The translations under genes were made by a program, and so were the position numbers. Under the pieces are notes generated by a model. The model was given only the letters and a program-made list of their open reading frames with translations, had not been told where the DNA came from and made no database searches. From assembly GCA_024695285.1 (NCBI GenBank), contig JAILIM010000084.1:1-45211 (forward strand): DNA of 45,211 nt, read 5' to 3'. Numbering within the stretch: position 1 is the stretch's first letter; every line of letters begins with the position of its first letter. Source of the DNA: Bacteroidales bacterium. Its GTDB lineage: Bacteria > Bacteroidota > Bacteroidia > Bacteroidales > UBA932. Below are positions 26,485 to 35,107 of the stretch, piece by piece.

Positions 26485-26838
26485 ATGAAAGACAGGAGGC
26501 TAGAAACATTTCTCGTCCTTGCGGAACTCGGCTCGTTCACGGCCGCGGCCCGCCGGCTCGGCATGAGCCAGCCCACGGTGAGCCAGCAGGTGGCTGCCCT
26601 CGAAAAATGGGCGGGTGGTGACCTGCTGCTGCGGGGAAAGTCGAGTGTGTCCCTGACTCCGAAGGGTGAAGTCTTCTGCAGTTATGCCCGCCGCATCCTG
26701 TCTCTCTACGATGACCTTGCCCGCGAAATGGCCGGGAAGGCGCCCTCCGGGGCCGGCCCGACCGTCCTGGACCTTGGCGACGGACGCTCGGCTGAGGTCA
26801 GCGTCGAAGACGGGGCGGTGAAAATAGCTTTGAAATAG
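26485..26838 (+). CDS. LysR-type winged-helix DNA-binding domain, without effector domain
   Basis: The 117-residue protein has the N-terminal helix-turn-helix of LysR regulators (LGSFTAAARRLGMSQPTVSQ, then VAALEKW) and the wing with SVSLTPKGEVF. It stops after the linker helix and a short Gly-rich tail, so the usual 200-residue sensing domain is missing. The stop codon is a clean TAG with no sign of a broken 3' remnant after it. It probably binds DNA as a dimer, and the adjacent barrel/potABCD genes are the obvious candidate targets. Confidence 0.82.
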   Translation: MKDRRLETFLVLAELGSFTAAARRLGMSQPTVSQQVAALEKWAGGDLLLRGKSSVSLTPKGEVFCSYARRILSLYDDLAREMAGKAPSGAGPTVLDLGDGRSAEVSVEDGAVKIALK

Positions 26839-26858
26839 TCAAATAATCATTATATTTG
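26829..26858 (+). promoter_or_regulatory. Promoter of the barrel-potABCD unit
   Basis: TTTG (26829-26832), an 18-base spacer and TATATTTG (26851-26858) match both Bacteroidota promoter boxes. The upstream box lies inside the last codons of the LysR-type gene. The ATG of the barrel protein is 40 bases further on. Confidence 0.75.
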
Positions 26859-26898
26859 CAGCCTGAAGTTCAACTAATATTTTTTTTTATGTTCAGAG

Positions 26899-27930
26899 AT
26901 GAAGAAACTGCTTTTAGTCTTCGCAGCCTTGCTGCTATGCTCCCTTGCGCATTCGCAAGAGGGTGAGGGGACCGGCAGCTACGCCGAGTTCCAGGTCATT
27001 CCGCGTTTTGAGTTCAATCCATACTTCACGCCCGGACATTCCGGCGACGGATCAAGCGGCCTCACGCTCGGCAATTCATCTGTGTACACACTCCTGGAAG
27101 GGGCTCTGGGTGAGCACGTCAACTTCACTTTCTGCAACCACTGGTTCGCTCCCGACCCTGCTCCGCTCTATTCGGGCACGCTCTATTCCAACACCAACAA
27201 CTGGCTCGACATTGCGACCGTCGGTTTCAACTTCGGCGGCTTCAATTTCACCATTGGCAAAGACTGCATCGCATCCGGCGGCTTCGAGTATGACGAATGG
27301 GACGTCGATGTGGACTATGTGACCGTGGGGGATATAGCGCTCATCGCATCCTACCTTTGGTACAACCTTCCCAGCTATCAGTGGGGAGCTACCATAGGCT
27401 ACGATTTCGGTGAACATACCTCCCTGAAGGCCCAGATGCTGACTTCTCCGTTCGGTGAGCGTCCGTTCGTCAGTGGCCTCTACAGCTACTCCCTGTTGTG
27501 GCAGGGCAACTACGGCGACTTCTCCAACAGGTGGTCCGGCTCCGCTATCCAGCGTCCCGACGGCGGTTTCGAGTGGCTTGTGGCCCTTTCCAACAGGTAT
27601 GCACTAGGAGACTTCACCCTCGGCTTCGACTGGTACAACATCGTGGACGTGGATTACGGCGATGCCTGGGACGCCCCCTGTGAGTTCGTCAAGGGCAACA
27701 CCTTCCGTCCCAGCGTGAGCTATTCTCCTGTCGAGGAGTTTGACTGCTCCCTGGTGGGCAACGTCTACACCCGTATGAAGGGGCTCTACGACCTCAATGT
27801 CGGCACCGTGGTGCGCTACCGTCCCATCGAACCTGTCCAGTTCCATGCCGCACTGGCCTGGGACTACAACAGCAAGGCCTTCTCCGCCATGTTCGGCATC
27901 AAGGTTAATTTCACGGTCTTTTCTTTATAG
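26899..27930 (+). CDS. Predicted outer-membrane beta-barrel protein
   Basis: The 343-residue product has a signal peptide (MKKLLLVFAALLLCSLAHSQ) and then alternating aromatic/glycine-rich strands such as FNFGGFNFTIGKD and LGFDWYNIV, ending in an aromatic/hydrophobic C-terminus (VNFTVFSL), all typical of an outer-membrane barrel. I do not recognise the family. It sits 6 bases before potA under a strong promoter, so a role in bringing polyamines through the outer membrane is plausible but unproven. Confidence 0.68.
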   Translation: MKKLLLVFAALLLCSLAHSQEGEGTGSYAEFQVIPRFEFNPYFTPGHSGDGSSGLTLGNSSVYTLLEGALGEHVNFTFCNHWFAPDPAPLYSGTLYSNTNNWLDIATVGFNFGGFNFTIGKDCIASGGFEYDEWDVDVDYVTVGDIALIASYLWYNLPSYQWGATIGYDFGEHTSLKAQMLTSPFGERPFVSGLYSYSLLWQGNYGDFSNRWSGSAIQRPDGGFEWLVALSNRYALGDFTLGFDWYNIVDVDYGDAWDAPCEFVKGNTFRPSVSYSPVEEFDCSLVGNVYTRMKGLYDLNVGTVVRYRPIEPVQFHAALAWDYNSKAFSAMFGIKVNFTVFSL

Positions 27931-27936
27931 TTGCCG

Positions 27937-29328
27937 ATGGCAAAAGATTATATCATTGATATACAGCACCTCAGCAAGTCCTACGGAGACAAGAAGGTGC
28001 TGGACGACATCAGTTTCTACGTACGCAGGGGTGAATTCGTGACGCTGCTCGGCCCTTCCGGTTGCGGCAAGACCACCCTCCTGCGCCAGATAGCCGGATT
28101 CATAGCCCCCGACGAGGGGCAGATACTGCTGGAAGGCAAGGACATCTCCGGCATACCTCCATATGAGCGTCCGCTCAACACCGTGTTCCAGCGCTACGCC
28201 CTGTTCCCGCATCTGGATGTCTACGACAACATAGCATTCGGACTGAAGCTCCAGAAGGTCCCCCCGAAGGAGATCGAGGTGCGGGTGAAGAAGATGCTGA
28301 AGATGGTGTCCATGACCGACTATGAAGACCGTTCGGTGGACTCCCTGTCCGGCGGCCAGCAGCAGCGCGTAGCTATCGCCCGCGCCCTCGTGAACTATCC
28401 GAAGGTGCTCCTGCTGGATGAGCCCCTTGCTGCACTCGACCTTAAGATGCGCAAGGATATGCAGCTGGAGCTCAAGGAGATACACCGCAAGATGGGTATC
28501 ACCTTCATATACGTCACCCATGACCAGGAGGAGGCCCTGACGCTCTCCGACACCATCGTGGTGCTGAACGAAGGCCGCATCCAGCAAATCGGCACTCCGA
28601 CCGACATCTACAACGAGCCCTGCAACTCCTTCGTCGCCGACTTCATCGGCGAATCAACCATACTCAACGGCACCATGATATGCGACCGCAAGGTCGAGTT
28701 CATGGGCCACGAGTTCGAGTGTGTCGACGAGGGCTTCGGCGAGAACGTACCGGTCGACGTGGTGGTGCGTCCGGAGGATGTGTACATCATGGGCCATCTG
28801 GAAGGTTCCCAGTTCAGCGGTGTGGTCAAGTCCTGCATATTCAAGGGCGTCCACTACGAGATGTTCGTAGAGACCGACAAGGGCTACGAACTCATGGTCC
28901 AGGACTACAACGCCTTCGAACCCGGCTCCACCGTGGGCCTGCTGATCCGCCCGAGCGACATCCAGGTGATGCACAAGGAACGCACCTGCAACAGCTTCAA
29001 GGCAGTCGTTTCCGACGAAGCGCGCGTCGAGATGCTCGGCCGCCACTGGGAGTGCAAGATTCCCGAGGGCTGCGTGCCCGGCGATGAACTCATCGCGGAA
29101 GTCGACTTCGACCAGATCGACCTCCTGGACCACCAGGACGACGGCCGCCTGGCAGGGGAGGTGCATTTCCTGCTCTACAAGGGTGACCATTACCACCTCA
29201 CGATACTCACCGACGACGGCGACCACATCTGGGTGGATACCAACGATATCTGGGACAAGGGCGACCTTGTGGGCATCGACATACCCTTCGGCGCCATCAA
29301 ACTGAGGAAGGCCAATGATCAAGCGTAG
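27937..29328 (+). CDS. potA: Spermidine/putrescine ABC transporter, ATP-binding protein
   Basis: PotA powers polyamine uptake. The 463-residue protein has Walker [10 protein letters not shown] (39-47), the signature [15 protein letters not shown] and Walker B VLLLDEP. It is about 85 residues longer than E. coli PotA. The C-terminal part seems to hold two TOBE-like regulatory units (one around residues 255-350, one about 360-463). An in-frame TTG at 27931 precedes the ATG at 27937, which is preferred. It overlaps potB by 14 bases. Confidence 0.88.
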   Translation: MAKDYIIDIQHLSKSYGDKKVLDDISFYVRRGEFVTLLGPSGCGKTTLLRQIAGFIAPDEGQILLEGKDISGIPPYERPLNTVFQRYALFPHLDVYDNIAFGLKLQKVPPKEIEVRVKKMLKMVSMTDYEDRSVDSLSGGQQQRVAIARALVNYPKVLLLDEPLAALDLKMRKDMQLELKEIHRKMGITFIYVTHDQEEALTLSDTIVVLNEGRIQQIGTPTDIYNEPCNSFVADFIGESTILNGTMICDRKVEFMGHEFECVDEGFGENVPVDVVVRPEDVYIMGHLEGSQFSGVVKSCIFKGVHYEMFVETDKGYELMVQDYNAFEPGSTVGLLIRPSDIQVMHKERTCNSFKAVVSDEARVEMLGRHWECKIPEGCVPGDELIAEVDFDQIDLLDHQDDGRLAGEVHFLLYKGDHYHLTILTDDGDHIWVDTNDIWDKGDLVGIDIPFGAIKLRKANDQA

Positions 29329-30085
29329 TTACTGGAGTCTCCCGTACCTCATCTTCATGGTGGTGTTCGTGGTGCTTCCGCTCCTCCTGATAGTGCTGTA
29401 TGCATTCCAGGACGGTTCGGGACATTTCACACTGTCGAACATCACGCGCTTCTTCACGGATTCGGACTCCCTTTCGACATTTGCACTGTCGATTGAGGTG
29501 GCAATAGAGAACACGCTGATATGCGTGCTGTTAGGCTATCCTGCGGCATGGATTCTGTCCAACCGTAAACTGAACCGCAGCGCCGTTACGGTGATGCTCT
29601 TCATCATGCCGATGTGGATCAACGCCCTGATGCGTACCCTGGCGACCGCGGAGCTCTTCAACGTGTTCGGGATCACGCTCGGAAAGGGCACGCTCCTGTT
29701 CGGTATGGTCTACGACTACATCCCGTTCATGATCTACCCCATCTACAACACCCTGATGAAGATGGACAACTCCTATGCGGAAGCGGCCGAAGACCTGGGG
29801 GCCAACCCCTGGACGGTGTTCTGGAAGGTCACTGTGCCTCTGTCGATGCCCGGCGTGATGAGCGGGGTGCTTATGGTCTTCATGCCCACGGTGAGCACTT
29901 TCGCCATCTCCGAGTTCCTGACCAACAACAAGATAAAGCTCTTCGGTACCATCATCCAGGAGAACATCAACTCCTCGATGTGGAACTACGGAGCCGCGCT
30001 TGCGTTCATTATGCTGCTGATCATAGGCCTGACCACACTCCTTGGCGGAGACAAGCAGGCGGAAGCTGAAGGAGGGCTGATCTGA
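29315..30085 (+). CDS. potB: Spermidine/putrescine ABC transporter permease PotB
   Basis: This is the first membrane subunit of the importer, 256 residues with about six spans. The EAA loop that touches the ATPase is visible as [22 protein letters not shown]. It starts inside potA and shares one base with potC. Confidence 0.9.
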   Translation: MIKRSYWSLPYLIFMVVFVVLPLLLIVLYAFQDGSGHFTLSNITRFFTDSDSLSTFALSIEVAIENTLICVLLGYPAAWILSNRKLNRSAVTVMLFIMPMWINALMRTLATAELFNVFGITLGKGTLLFGMVYDYIPFMIYPIYNTLMKMDNSYAEAAEDLGANPWTVFWKVTVPLSMPGVMSGVLMVFMPTVSTFAISEFLTNNKIKLFGTIIQENINSSMWNYGAALAFIMLLIIGLTTLLGGDKQAEAEGGLI

Positions 30086-30888
30086 TGAAGAAGTTTATCG
30101 CTCAATGCTATATATGGCTGCTGCTGGCGATGCTCTATGCGCCGCTGGTGTTCATAGCCATATTCTCTTTCACGGAATCGCGTGTGCTGGGCAACTGGAC
30201 CGGCTTTTCGACAAAGCTCTACCAGAACATCTTCTCCGGCGGCATGAACGGGGGAGCGTCCCTGCTCGCCGCAGTTGAAAACACGCTGCTGATAGCGCTG
30301 ATTGCGGCTTTGGTGTCGATGATGCTCGGCACGGTGGCCGCCATCGGCATCCATAACCTGCGCGGCAGGAAGCGCCAGACCATACAGTTCCTGAACAACA
30401 TCCCTATGATCAACCCGGACATCATCACGGGTGTGTCGCTGTTCCTGTTGTTCGTGTTCCTGCATTTCTCGCAGGGCTACGTGACCGTGGTGCTGGCCCA
30501 TATCACTTTCTGCACTCCGTATGTGGTGCTGAGCGTGCTGCCGAAGCTTTCACAGATGAATCCGAACATCTACGAAGCGGCGCTGGACCTGGGTGCGACG
30601 CCCGCGCAGGCGTTGTGGAAGGTGCTCGTCCCCGAGCTGCGTCCGGGCATGATTTCCGGCTTCATCCTGGCTTTCACGATGTCGCTGGACGATTTCGCCG
30701 TGACTTTCTTCACCCGCGGCACCATCGGACTCGACACCCTGTCTACGTACATCTACGCGGACGCCCGCAAGGGAGGTCTTACCCCCGAGCTGCGCCCGCT
30801 TATGACACTGATTTTCGTCATTGTGCTTATCCTCCTGATTATCATTAACCTGCGTCAGGGGAGAGCAAGTAAAAAGGCTATAGATTAA
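30085..30888 (+). CDS. potC: Spermidine/putrescine ABC transporter permease PotC
   Basis: The second permease subunit, 267 residues with about six spans. The EAA loop reads YEAALDLGATPAQALWKVLVP, and the following GFILAFTMSLDDFAVTFF is typical of PotC. Its stop overlaps the potD start by one base (TAATG). Confidence 0.92.
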   Translation: MKKFIAQCYIWLLLAMLYAPLVFIAIFSFTESRVLGNWTGFSTKLYQNIFSGGMNGGASLLAAVENTLLIALIAALVSMMLGTVAAIGIHNLRGRKRQTIQFLNNIPMINPDIITGVSLFLLFVFLHFSQGYVTVVLAHITFCTPYVVLSVLPKLSQMNPNIYEAALDLGATPAQALWKVLVPELRPGMISGFILAFTMSLDDFAVTFFTRGTIGLDTLSTYIYADARKGGLTPELRPLMTLIFVIVLILLIIINLRQGRASKKAID

Positions 30889-32183
30889 TGAAGAAACTTT
30901 TCGGCTTTCTTGCTGCTGCGGTGCTCGTGTGCGCATGCGGCGGCGACAGGGACCAGATCCTCAAGGTCTACAACTGGTCCGACTACATCGATGAATCCGT
31001 TATTCCGGAGTTTGAGCAGTGGTATGAGGAGCAGACGGGGGAGAGCGTGCGGGTGATCTACCAGACTTTCGACGTCAACGAGACTATGCTTTCCAAGATC
31101 GAGAAGGGAAAGGAAGACTACGACGTGGTGTGCCCTTCCGACTACATCATCGAGCGCATGCTCCGCGAAGATCTCCTTCTGCCCATCGACCGCGATTTCG
31201 GGAATACTCCCAACTACATCGACTCCAACCTGGCTCCCTACATCCGCAGCTGCTTCGACAAGATGGAAGGTTGCGGCAAGAATGCCAACGACTATTCCGT
31301 GGGCTACATGTGGGGCACCACCGGCATACTCTACAACGCCAAATACGTGACCGACGAGGAGGCCTCCACCTGGGACGTGCTGCGCAACCCCAAGTTTGCG
31401 GACAAGATTTTCATCAAGGATTCGGCGCGCGACGTGTTCTCCCAGATAATCATCTACCTGCGCAGGGACGACCTGGCGGCTGGCAAGGTGACGCTGGATG
31501 AGCTCATGCACGATTCTTCCGACGAGGCCCTCGCTGCCGTAGAGGCCTATATGAAGCAGGTAAAGGAGCTCGTGGCCGGCTGGGAAGCCGATTTCGGCAA
31601 GGACCAGATGACCCAGGAGCGCGGCTGGATCAGCCTGAACTGGAGCGGCGACGGCGTATGGGCTATTGAGGAGGCGGCCGAGATGGGCGTGGATCTTCGC
31701 TATGTTTGCCCGAAAGAGGGCTTTACGGTGTGGTTTGACGGCTGGGTGATACCGAAGTATGCCCGCAACGTTAAGGCGGCTAAATACTGGATTAATTTCA
31801 TGAGCCGGCCGGATATCGTGATCCGTAACGTGGATGTGACTGGGTATGTGTCGGTGAGCGGCGCCCCGGAGGTGCTGGAGGCGTTTACTGACGAGGAGTA
31901 TGATCCGATCGACCTGTCGTACTTCTTCGGGCCGGATGCTTCGTCGGTGTGCGTTAATCCTGTGCTTTATCCGGACCGTTCGGATATCGAGAGGAGTACG
32001 CAGGAGCATGACTGGGGCGACAGGACGCCGCAGCTGGTGGAGATGTGGTCGCGCGTGAAGGGCGAGAGCGCCGATGCGATGACCATGATCGTTATCTCCG
32101 TGTTCTTCGTGGTGCTCGTTGCCGTTGTTGTCTACAAGCGCTTCTTCACCAGCCGTCGCCACAATAAGTCCCACCGCAGATAG
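30888..32183 (+). CDS. potD: Spermidine/putrescine-binding lipoprotein PotD with a C-terminal membrane segment
   Basis: PotD captures polyamines for PotABC. The 431-residue protein has a lipobox (VCAC, acylated Cys17), then the PotD start LKVYNWSDYIDESVIPEFE, and the binding-site region DVVCPSDYIIERM and VGYMWGTTGILYN. Unusually it ends with a hydrophobic span (MIVISVFFVVLVAVVVY) and a basic tail RRHNKSHRR, which would tether it a second time. The operon order potA-B-C-D is standard. Confidence 0.9.
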   Translation: MKKLFGFLAAAVLVCACGGDRDQILKVYNWSDYIDESVIPEFEQWYEEQTGESVRVIYQTFDVNETMLSKIEKGKEDYDVVCPSDYIIERMLREDLLLPIDRDFGNTPNYIDSNLAPYIRSCFDKMEGCGKNANDYSVGYMWGTTGILYNAKYVTDEEASTWDVLRNPKFADKIFIKDSARDVFSQIIIYLRRDDLAAGKVTLDELMHDSSDEALAAVEAYMKQVKELVAGWEADFGKDQMTQERGWISLNWSGDGVWAIEEAAEMGVDLRYVCPKEGFTVWFDGWVIPKYARNVKAAKYWINFMSRPDIVIRNVDVTGYVSVSGAPEVLEAFTDEEYDPIDLSYFFGPDASSVCVNPVLYPDRSDIERSTQEHDWGDRTPQLVEMWSRVKGESADAMTMIVISVFFVVLVAVVVYKRFFTSRRHNKSHRR

Positions 32184-32278
32184 TGTGTTTTCCTGATTTT
32201 GTTTGACTCGGGTTGCCCCTCGCAACCCCCTCTGGCGGCCCGAAACCCCCATTTTCCCCACCTGTCATACAATCTCCC

Positions 32279-32323
32279 ATAATGTTTCCCTAACTGATTA
32301 ATAATCACCACGGGAAACATTAT
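32279..32323. terminator. 12-bp perfect inverted repeat after potD (likely terminator)
   Basis: ATAATGTTTCCC (32279-32290) and GGGAAACATTAT (32312-32323) pair perfectly around a 21-base loop that contains its own near-palindrome (TGATTAATAATCA). TGTTTTG follows on the plus strand. It lies about 95 bases after potD and would end the pot transcript. A second 12-base palindrome, AATATCGATATT, is at 32351-32362. Confidence 0.55.
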
Positions 32324-32379
32324 TGTTTTGCTTATTAACATTTTTGTTATAATATCGATATTCAATAAAAATATTTAAT

Positions 32380-32585
32380 GACGGATCAGTATTCCTCTGC
32401 TCCACCTTCGCTACGCTCGTCCCTCTGCTCCGCAGAGCTAACTATTATCCCCCTGCACCCCCAAGGGACTGAGGGGCGTTCCCCTCAGACTCCCTGAGTC
32501 GGCCTACGGCCTCCATATCCTTGCTTGCGGGCCCCGTTCAAGTGGCCACGGGCGGCCACGTTACACAGAGGAACACTGACCCGTC
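32380..32585. mobile_element. MITE-like element with 20-bp terminal inverted repeats
   Basis: The 206-base block begins GACGGATCAGTATTCCTCTG (32380-32399) and ends with its reverse complement at 32566-32585 (18 of 20 positions). Inside are several perfect hairpins: CTCTGC/GCAGAG, CTGAGGGG/CCCCTCAG (32469-32488), GGCCtacGGCC and GTGGCC/GGCCAC. There is no gene inside, and no clear target-site duplication was recognised. It is placed in the 642-base gap between potD and lptG, which has no other gene. Confidence 0.55.
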
Positions 32586-32747
32586 AAACCTTTTTGATTT
32601 TTTGTATCAATTAACCTCCTCTCTGGCAGCCTCCGTGAAATGTAAATCAATGGCTGTTAGCTACTTATGAAAAACCGATTGCATCGGACGGGGCAATCGG
32701 AAATGTGGTTGTTGTTGAGTGTCAGGCAGTTGCGTCTCACGGGCTGT

Positions 32748-32822
32748 GCAGAGGAATACTGCCCCGTCAGGAAATAACCCGCCAGGAAATACCCCGTCAG
32801 GAAAGAATCCGTCAGGATAGAA
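32748..32822. repeat. Third copy of the terminal repeat plus four 15-base tandem repeats
   Basis: GCAGAGGAATACTG(CC)CCGTC at 32748-32768 matches the end of the MITE-like element (19 of 21). It runs into four 15-base units with the consensus CCCGTCAGGAAATAA (32763-32822), ending next to the lptG stop. The units are directly adjacent with no spacers. Confidence 0.7.
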
Positions 32823-32825
32823 TCT

Positions 32826-33920
32826 CTACTTCGGGGCGAGGTGGTAGAGGACGGCGGCGATGATGATGTAGACGAAGTTCGGGAGCCAGAGGGCGAGGCC
32901 GGCGGGGAGGGTGCCGGTGAAGACAAACATCTCGCTGAACTTCAGGAAGAGGATGTAGAGGAACGCCAGGCCGATGCCGAGGGCGATGTTGAAGCCGATG
33001 CCGCCACGCTTCTTGCGGCTCGTGAGGGCCACCGCCATGATGGTCAGAATGAAGGCGGAGAACGGCAGCGTCATGCGGCGGTTCTTCTCTATCTGGGCGT
33101 ACATAACGTTCGCGTCCCCTCGCATCTTCTGCGTGTTGATAAGGGCGTTCAAGTCCTTCTGCGTAAGCGTCTCCACGGTCTTCTGGTTGCGGTAGAAGTC
33201 GCTCAGTTTCAAGGCGATGACCGTGTCGATCGCGTCTCCGCAGCGGACGTGGTCCTCAAGGCCCTTCGTGTAGTCGCGTATAAAGTAGCGTCGCAGGTGC
33301 CAGCCGTCAATCGTGCTGTCCCAGGCTGCAGATTCAGCCGTCAGTTTCGAGACCAGCTTGTTGTCCTCGATGCTCTCCAGGGTGAACTTGTAGGCCGTAT
33401 TGTTGTACGCGCTGAACGACTGCACGTAGACGAACTGCCCCGGGGCAATCTGGTAGTGGACGTTGTTGCGGCTGTATTTCGTGTAATGCTGGTCGATATA
33501 TTTCGTCTCGAACTCCACTCTGGACGCATTGGAGCGGGGGATAATGAACAAGTTCAGCCCCAGCGAGAACAGCGCAATGAGCGCCGCGGAGACCAGGTAC
33601 GGCACCATTAGGCGGTGGTAGCTGACGCCTCCGGACAGGATGGCGATGATCTCCGAGTTCGCCGCCAGACGCGAGGTGAAGAAAATCACCGTGATGAACA
33701 CGAACAGCGGGGAGAACATGTTTATGAAGTACGGGATGAAATTGACGTAATAGTCGAAAATGATGGACTGTAGCGGCACCTCGTGCTCAACGAAGTTCTC
33801 GATCTTCTCGGAAATGTCGAAGATGATCACTATGCCGATAATGATGAGCAGGGCTATGAGGAAGGTCATTATGAACTTCTTCATTATATAGCGGTCCAGT
33901 ATTTTCAGCTTCAGCATCAT
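32826..33920 (-). CDS. lptG: LptF/LptG-family lipopolysaccharide export permease
   Basis: The 364-residue protein is a YjgP/YjgQ permease of the LPS export machine. The N-terminal spans start KKFIMTFLIALLIIIGIVIIFD, a large periplasmic beta-jellyroll part follows, and three C-terminal spans end GLALWLPNFVYIIIAAVLYHLAPK. The ATG at 33920 shares bases with the tgt stop (TAATG). The tgt-lptG pair is common in the phylum. Whether it is LptF or LptG cannot be decided here. Confidence 0.85.
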   Translation of the reverse strand: MMLKLKILDRYIMKKFIMTFLIALLIIIGIVIIFDISEKIENFVEHEVPLQSIIFDYYVNFIPYFINMFSPLFVFITVIFFTSRLAANSEIIAILSGGVSYHRLMVPYLVSAALIALFSLGLNLFIIPRSNASRVEFETKYIDQHYTKYSRNNVHYQIAPGQFVYVQSFSAYNNTAYKFTLESIEDNKLVSKLTAESAAWDSTIDGWHLRRYFIRDYTKGLEDHVRCGDAIDTVIALKLSDFYRNQKTVETLTQKDLNALINTQKMRGDANVMYAQIEKNRRMTLPFSAFILTIMAVALTSRKKRGGIGFNIALGIGLAFLYILFLKFSEMFVFTGTLPAGLALWLPNFVYIIIAAVLYHLAPK

Positions 33921-35053
33921 TACAGTCGTTGGGTTAAGCGTTTGACTGCCTGCTCCTTCCAAGAGGCGAAATCGCTGGCCTCGATGTGCGCCCGCGCCTG
34001 GCGGACCAGGTCGAGGTAGAAGGCCAGGTTGTGCTCGCTCGCAAGCATGGCGGCGAACATCTCGCCCGCGATGAACAGGTGGTGCAGGTAGGCTTTGGTG
34101 TAGGCGTGGTCCACAAAGGACGTGCCGCGCGGGTCGATTTCGGAGAAGTCCTCAGCCCATTTCGCGTTCCGCAGGTTCATGATGCCGTCCCAGGTGAAGA
34201 GCATCGCGTTGCGGCCGTTGCGCGTGGGCATCACGCAGTCGAACATATCCACGCCGCGCGCTATGGCCTCCAGTATGTTCGCGGGCGTGCCGACGCCCAT
34301 CAGGTAGCGGGCACGGTCGGTCGGAATCACCGGATCCAGCACCTCCAGCATCTCGTACATCACTTCGGTAGGCTCACCGACGGCCAGTCCGCCGATGGCT
34401 ATGCCCACCTTGGAGAACTGCAGGGCGTGCTCGGCCGCCTCGACGCGGAGGTCCGGGTAGGTGCAGCCCTGTATGATGGGGAAGAAGGTCTGTTCGTAGC
34501 CGTAGAGTGGTTCCGTCTCCTCAAAGCGCCTGGAGTAACGCTCCAGCCAGCCCTGCGTAAGACGCAGTGACTTAGTGGCATACGCGCGGTCGGCATCGCC
34601 GGGGCAGCACTCGTCGAGGGCCATCATTATGTCGGCTCCGATGATGCGCTGGGTGTCCACGTTGTTCTCCGGGGTGAACATATGCCGCGAGCCGTCGATG
34701 TGCGACTGGAACTTGCAGCCTTCCTCGGTGATCTTTCGGATCTGCGCCAGGCTGAAGACCTGGAAGCCGCCGCTGTCGGTCAGGATGGGGCGGTCCCAGT
34801 TCTCGAACTTGTGGAGCCCGCCGGCGGCGCGCAGTACGTCCAGGCCCGGGCGCAGGTACAGATGATAAGTGTTGCCCAGAATGATTTCGGCGCCTATATC
34901 CTCCTTAAGGTCACGGTGGTACACGCCCTTGACCGAGCCCACCGTGCCGACGGGCATGAAGATTGGCGTGCGGATTTCGCCGTGGTCTGTCTGGATCAGT
35001 CCGGTGCGTGCTGAAGAGCCTGGGTCGGACGCTTGCCTCACAAATCTGAACAT
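33920..35053 (-). CDS. tgt: Queuine tRNA-ribosyltransferase
   Basis: Tgt swaps guanine-34 of certain tRNAs for the queuosine precursor. The 377-residue protein has the active-site segment LTDSGGFQVFSLA, GGLAVGE and the nucleophile region GVDMFDCVMPTRNGRNA. The zinc-binding CxCxxC of most bacterial Tgt is absent: the place reads DPRGTSFVDHAYTKAYLHHL, although the EHNLAFYL part is kept. The ATG at 35053 lies only 4 bases after a TATTTTTG box, so the message may have no leader. Confidence 0.93.
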   Translation of the reverse strand: MFRFVRQASDPGSSARTGLIQTDHGEIRTPIFMPVGTVGSVKGVYHRDLKEDIGAEIILGNTYHLYLRPGLDVLRAAGGLHKFENWDRPILTDSGGFQVFSLAQIRKITEEGCKFQSHIDGSRHMFTPENNVDTQRIIGADIMMALDECCPGDADRAYATKSLRLTQGWLERYSRRFEETEPLYGYEQTFFPIIQGCTYPDLRVEAAEHALQFSKVGIAIGGLAVGEPTEVMYEMLEVLDPVIPTDRARYLMGVGTPANILEAIARGVDMFDCVMPTRNGRNAMLFTWDGIMNLRNAKWAEDFSEIDPRGTSFVDHAYTKAYLHHLFIAGEMFAAMLASEHNLAFYLDLVRQARAHIEASDFASWKEQAVKRLTQRL

Positions 35054-35057
35054 AGTG

Positions 35058-35085
35058 CAAAAATACTGAATTTTTCTTATATTTG
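35058..35085. promoter_or_regulatory. Divergent promoter boxes of tgt (minus) and the permease gene (plus)
   Basis: On the minus strand TATTTTTG at 35058-35065 ends 4 bases before the tgt ATG. On the plus strand TATATTTG at 35078-35085 lies 22 bases before the permease ATG at 35108. Both fit TAnnTTTG. Confidence 0.6.
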
Positions 35086-35107
35086 TGTGCTTATAACCAT
35101 TTTGCTT

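Noticed and set aside
32763..32822. CRISPR array
   Set aside because: The 15-base units are directly adjacent with no spacers and there are no cas genes.
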